Below are positions 13,979-16,422 of a DNA stretch of 16,422 nucleotides, piece by piece. The stretch's first letter is position 1. Each line of letters begins with the position of its first letter. Where the stretch lies: contig JBQGCF010000174.1 of assembly GCA_052038315.1 (NCBI GenBank), positions 1-16,422 on the forward strand, read 5' to 3'. Source of the DNA: Iamia sp052038315. GTDB taxonomy: Bacteria > Actinomycetota > Acidimicrobiia > Acidimicrobiales > Iamiaceae. Under the pieces are notes generated by a model. That model was not told the origin of the DNA, did not search any database, and was given only the letters and a program-made list of their open reading frames with translations. Both the position numbers and the translations under genes were made by a program.

Positions 13979-14856
13979 GGCAGGTCGACGACCGCCGTCA
14001 CCGTCGCGGCGCCCGGGTCGAAGTGCAGCCGGCCGAGCTGGGCGACGATGTTGAGGCCCCGCCCGCCGTCGCCCTCGGGATGGGGCGGGCGGAGGTCGGC
14101 GTAGGGATCGGCGATGCCGGCGCCGGTGTCGTGGACCCGGACGAGGAGGGCGCCGTCCCGGCGCCCCATGGCGAGGCGGACCGGCGGCCGGCCGTACCGG
14201 AAGGCGTTGGTGACCAGCTCGCTGACGACGAGGCGGAGGTCGTCGAGGGCGGCGGCGGGGACCCCCTCGGCCAGGGCGCCGACGAGGTCACGGGCGGCCT
14301 CGGCGCTGGCGACGACCTCGTCGACGAGCAGGTCGTCGAGGGGAGGCGCCGGCGGGAGGGCGGCGTGCTCGTGGAGCGCGGCGGCGTCGGGACCGTGGGC
14401 GGCGAGGGCGTGCTCCAGGGCCGCCGGGGGCGTGACGTCGCGGTCGAAGGCGCACACGGCGTGGAGCGGCAGGTCGCCGAGGACGTCGTTGACGGCGTGC
14501 TCGTAGCGCAACCAGGGCGCGTCGGCCGCCGAGCCGTCGAGGCCCAGGGCGCCGAGCGACCAGACCGCCGGGGCGCCCCGGTCGACCGCCGCGGTGACGA
14601 ACCGGTGCAGCCGCGCCATGGCGCCGGCGGGTGTGGCGTAGCGGTCCCGGGCGTCCATCCACCGCACGTCGGGGGCGGCCGCCGGGCCCAGCGCCCGCTG
14701 GAGCGGCGCCCAGGCGTCGGGCACCAGCGAGACGAGGACGGCCTCACCCCGGGCGACCGCCCCCCGCAGCGGCTCGGCCATGACGTCGGCCAGCTCCCCG
14801 GCCCCCCGGTGGACGACCGCCGTGTGGTCGAGCGCACCCGCCCCAGCCGAAGACAT
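13975..14856 (-). CDS. MEDS-HATPase regulator (RsbW-like anti-sigma factor / Ser kinase)
   Basis: A 293-aa protein. Residues about 8-165 form a MEDS sensory domain, with the WLRYEHAVND block (115-124) and VCAFDRDVTP (134-143) matching those of the convergent gene. Residues about 175-290 form a GHKL ATPase: N-box ELVTNAFRYG (213-222, with E213 and N217), DTGAGI (243-248) and GGRGLNIV (264-271). There is no DHp phospho-acceptor helix, so this is the RsbW/SpoIIAB-like type that binds sigma factors or phosphorylates STAS proteins, not an ordinary histidine kinase. ATG 14854-14856 is chosen because longer frames would read into the hairpin at 14941. No sigma-B-like factor is encoded nearby, so the final target is unknown. 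Convergent with and sharing CTAG with MEDS-STAS. Confidence 0.86.
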   Translation of the reverse strand: MSSAGAGALDHTAVVHRGAGELADVMAEPLRGAVARGEAVLVSLVPDAWAPLQRALGPAAAPDVRWMDARDRYATPAGAMARLHRFVTAAVDRGAPAVWSLGALGLDGSAADAPWLRYEHAVNDVLGDLPLHAVCAFDRDVTPPAALEHALAAHGPDAAALHEHAALPPAPPLDDLLVDEVVASAEAARDLVGALAEGVPAAALDDLRLVVSELVTNAFRYGRPPVRLAMGRRDGALLVRVHDTGAGIADPYADLRPPHPEGDGGRGLNIVAQLGRLHFDPGAATVTAVVDLP

Positions 14857-14864
14857 CGCCGGGC

Positions 14865-14870
14865 AGCGTA
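14865..14870 (-). promoter_or_regulatory. Candidate -10 box (TACGCT) for a leaderless MEDS-HATPase mRNA
   Basis: Minus-strand TACGCT ends 8 nt before the ATG, with flanking GGGC and GCCC arms. The same TACGCT hexamer lies 10 nt before the partner MEDS-STAS gene. No convincing -35 box or ribosome-binding site is visible. The rest of 14857-14940 is C-rich on the plus strand with nothing else recognisable. Confidence 0.3.
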
Positions 14871-14940
14871 CGCCCACCCCCGCCCCCCGGCGCGGGCGTC
14901 CAACCGGGCCCCCCGCCCCGACCTCGCCGGCCGCAGCGAC

Positions 14941-14989
14941 GAGCTTTGAGCGCCTCACCCCGGTATTCGGTGTCAGCCGCTCAAAGCTC
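14941..14989 (-). repeat. Intergenic hairpin, copy B, downstream of the GGDEF gene
   Basis: Arms GAGCTTTGAGCGCCT (14941-14955) and AGCCGCTCAAAGCTC (14975-14989) pair at 14 of 15 positions (C-C mismatch 14953/14977). The 19-nt loop CACCCCGGTATTCGGTGTC differs from copy A by one base. It lies 13 nt beyond the stop of the GGDEF gene, in the same orientation relative to the upstream gene as copies A and C. Confidence 0.85.
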
Positions 14990-15002
14990 GATCTGACGGG
15001 AG

Positions 15003-16422
15003 CTAGCTGACGACTCGGTTGCCGCCGCTGCGCTTGGCTCGGTACATCGAGTGGTCGGCGGCGCCGAGGAGGGCGTCGACGTCGTCGAGCGAGGTGACGC
15101 CGACCATGTCGGCCCGGCCGACACCGATCGAGACGCCGAGGCCGACCGGCTCGTCGGCGCCGACGTCGATGGGCTCGGCCACGGCGGCGCGGATGCGCTC
15201 GGCCACGGCGGCCAGCTCGTCGTCGGCCACGCCGATCGAGACGACGACGAACTCGTCGCCGCCCAGCCGGGCGACCACGTCGTCGGACCGCACGACGCGC
15301 CGGAGGCGGGCGGCCACCTCGACCAGGGCGGCGTCGCCGGCGGTGTGGCCGAGCCGGTCGTTGACGCCCTTGAACCCGTCGAGGTCGCAGAACAGCACCC
15401 CGACCCGGGGGGTCTCGGCCGGGTCGACGTCGGCACCGGGGTGGTCGGCGGCCTGGTCCATCACCGCCCGCAGGGCCGACTCCAGGCCGAGGCGGTTGGC
15501 CACACCGGTGAGGGCATCGGTCTCGGCGAGGGTCGAGAGGCTGTCGGCGGTCGAGCGGAGATCGGCCACGTCCTGGGCCAGGGCGCCGAGGTCGGAGGTG
15601 AGGCGGGCGTGCTCGACCGCAGCGATGGCCTGGGCGGCCAGCACCCGCAGGGCGCTGACGCGGGCCGGCTCGACCCCGTCGGGCCGCTCGTCGCTCTCCA
15701 GCACGAAGGCGCCGGGCGTCCCGGTGGTGCCGCCGATGGGCAGGCCGATCAGGGCCCGCGGCGCCCGCTCGCGCAGCCCCTCGTCGGCCCGCAGCCGCCG
15801 GTCGGACGCCGGGTCGACCAGGGCCAGGACCTGGCGGGTGCGCAGGACGTAGTGGAGGGCGTGGGGGCTGAGACCGGGGTGGTCGGTCGGGTCGGGCGAG
15901 GCGTGGGGCACGACCTCGACCTGCCCGTCGAGGGCCGATGCCGCCACCTCGACCACGGGACCGGCCGGCGAGTGGAGCACGAGGTAGCCCCGCGACGCCC
16001 CGGCCTGGCGCATCAGCAGCTCGACCATGCGCTCGAGGAAGTCGCGCACCTCGAGGCCCTGGCCGAGCAGCGTGCTGGCCTCGGTCAGCGCCTCGACGGC
16101 GACGACGCTGTGGTGGCCCTCGGGCACCCGGCCGGGATCGGCACCGGGCTGGTGGACGGCGGCGTCGGGCACGGCGGCATCGACCAGGCCCGGCAGCCGC
16201 TCGGCCATGCCCAGGGCGACGGCGTCGGCCCCCCAGGCCTGCCAGGCGTCGAGGGCGATCGAGGCGTAGTGGCGGGCGAGCCGCTCCCGGCCCCGGCGCC
16301 GGTGGTGGCGGGCGGCCCGCTCGGCGGCCAGGCCGAGGTCGCCCAGGGCCCGGTGCTCGGTGGCGAGCCGGACGGCCTCCTCGTAGCGGTCCATGGCGAC
16401 CGACGGCGAGCCGCCGGGCCCG
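15003..16422 (-). CDS. Multidomain GAF-GGDEF diguanylate cyclase, C-terminal part (5' end outside window)
   Basis: The frame is open to the right edge, so this is a partial gene; ATG 16392-16394 exists but the frame upstream (GPGGSPSVA) also reads well. Numbering from that Met: residues 1-70 are helical and match the end of the ATPase/TPR-like region of large STPK-AAA-GAF signalling proteins (ALGDLGLAAERAARHHRRRG, then YASIALDAWQAWGADA). About 98-263 is a GAF domain (EALTEASTLLGQGLEVRDFLERMVELL). About 284-460 is GGDEF, with intact GGDEF active site (378-382), metal/substrate region FCDLDGFKGVNDRLGHTAGD and an inhibitory I-site RSDD (369-372) exactly five residues before it. It should make cyclic di-GMP and be product-inhibited. 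Proteins of this layout usually end in a histidine kinase; GGDEF here is unusual. No EAL domain. Hairpin copy B follows. Confidence 0.87.
   Translation of the reverse strand, partial: GPGGSPSVAMDRYEEAVRLATEHRALGDLGLAAERAARHHRRRGRERLARHYASIALDAWQAWGADAVALGMAERLPGLVDAAVPDAAVHQPGADPGRVPEGHHSVVAVEALTEASTLLGQGLEVRDFLERMVELLMRQAGASRGYLVLHSPAGPVVEVAASALDGQVEVVPHASPDPTDHPGLSPHALHYVLRTRQVLALVDPASDRRLRADEGLRERAPRALIGLPIGGTTGTPGAFVLESDERPDGVEPARVSALRVLAAQAIAAVEHARLTSDLGALAQDVADLRSTADSLSTLAETDALTGVANRLGLESALRAVMDQAADHPGADVDPAETPRVGVLFCDLDGFKGVNDRLGHTAGDAALVEVAARLRRVVRSDDVVARLGGDEFVVVSIGVADDELAAVAERIRAAVAEPIDVGADEPVGLGVSIGVGRADMVGVTSLDDVDALLGAADHSMYRAKRSGGNRVVS

Noticed and set aside
10657..14949. A 1430-residue open frame on the plus strand
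   Set aside because: It runs through the aldehyde dehydrogenase in another frame, against the lipase and the MEDS genes, and is made of Gly/Arg/Ala/Pro-rich low-complexity sequence, as expected in the shadow of high-GC genes.
14857..14958. N-terminal extension of the MEDS-HATPase protein starting MRRSKL
   Set aside because: The extension is read from the hairpin repeat (copy B); the same RRSK peptide appears when copy A is translated, so it is a repeat artefact.
6988..14989. Hairpins as a transposed element with target duplication
   Set aside because: Flanks of copies A and B show no matching direct repeats next to the arms and no longer shared sequence.
1..16422. tRNA/rRNA genes, CRISPR arrays, insertion sequences or phage genes
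   Set aside because: No short regular direct repeats, transposase or integrase motifs, or tRNA-like cloverleaf sequences were seen by eye.

Overview
The window is very GC-rich, densely packed bacterial DNA with frequent GTG starts, 4-base ATGA/GTGA overlaps and short intergenic gaps. A SigR/RsrA-type redox sigma/anti-sigma pair (mycothiol-system family) and the order Zn-metalloprotease - tilS, which is known from actinobacteria, point to Actinomycetota. The mixture of an ALDH7-type dehydrogenase, MEDS-domain regulators and FG-GAP-like repeats makes Acidimicrobiia a reasonable but unproven guess. I see no tRNA, rRNA, insertion sequence, phage gene or CRISPR array.

Layout. (1) 87-3595, all minus strand: an unknown 68-aa protein, an ECF sigma factor (SigR/SigH type), its zinc anti-sigma factor (RsrA type), a 55-aa Cys/His-rich protein, a 48-aa one-helix membrane protein, a HExxH metalloprotease and tilS. 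(2) 3650-5391, plus: an ABC-2 exporter pair (ATPase and permease). (3) 5399-6925, minus: a membrane Ser/Thr kinase with an extracytoplasmic FG-GAP-like domain. (4) 7045-11743: a divergent lysine-degradation locus. Minus strand: lysine 6-dehydrogenase-like enzyme, DUF1338/HglS 2-oxoadipate dioxygenase and a LysR regulator, tightly overlapping. Plus strand: ALDH7/AmaB-type 2-aminoadipate semialdehyde dehydrogenase. Together they would take L-lysine through piperideine-6-carboxylate to 2-aminoadipate and, after a transamination not encoded here, 2-oxoadipate to D-2-hydroxyglutarate. (5) 11740-13029, minus: a secreted lipoprotein lipase/esterase. (6) 13133-14856: a convergent signalling pair in which both proteins carry a MEDS sensory domain, one joined to STAS and the other to an RsbW-like ATPase. 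(7) 15003 to the right edge, minus: the C-terminal part of a large TPR-like/GAF/GGDEF signalling protein whose start lies outside the window.

The main non-coding feature is a family of three long hairpins of about 47-49 bp (32-78, 6988-7036, 14941-14989). Each lies 8-13 nt past the stop of a minus-strand gene. Arm changes between copies are compensatory and the loop is strongly conserved. The divergent lysine locus has a 19-bp perfect dyad with LysR-box geometry. Two convergent gene pairs share a palindromic CTAG as the stop codon on both strands.
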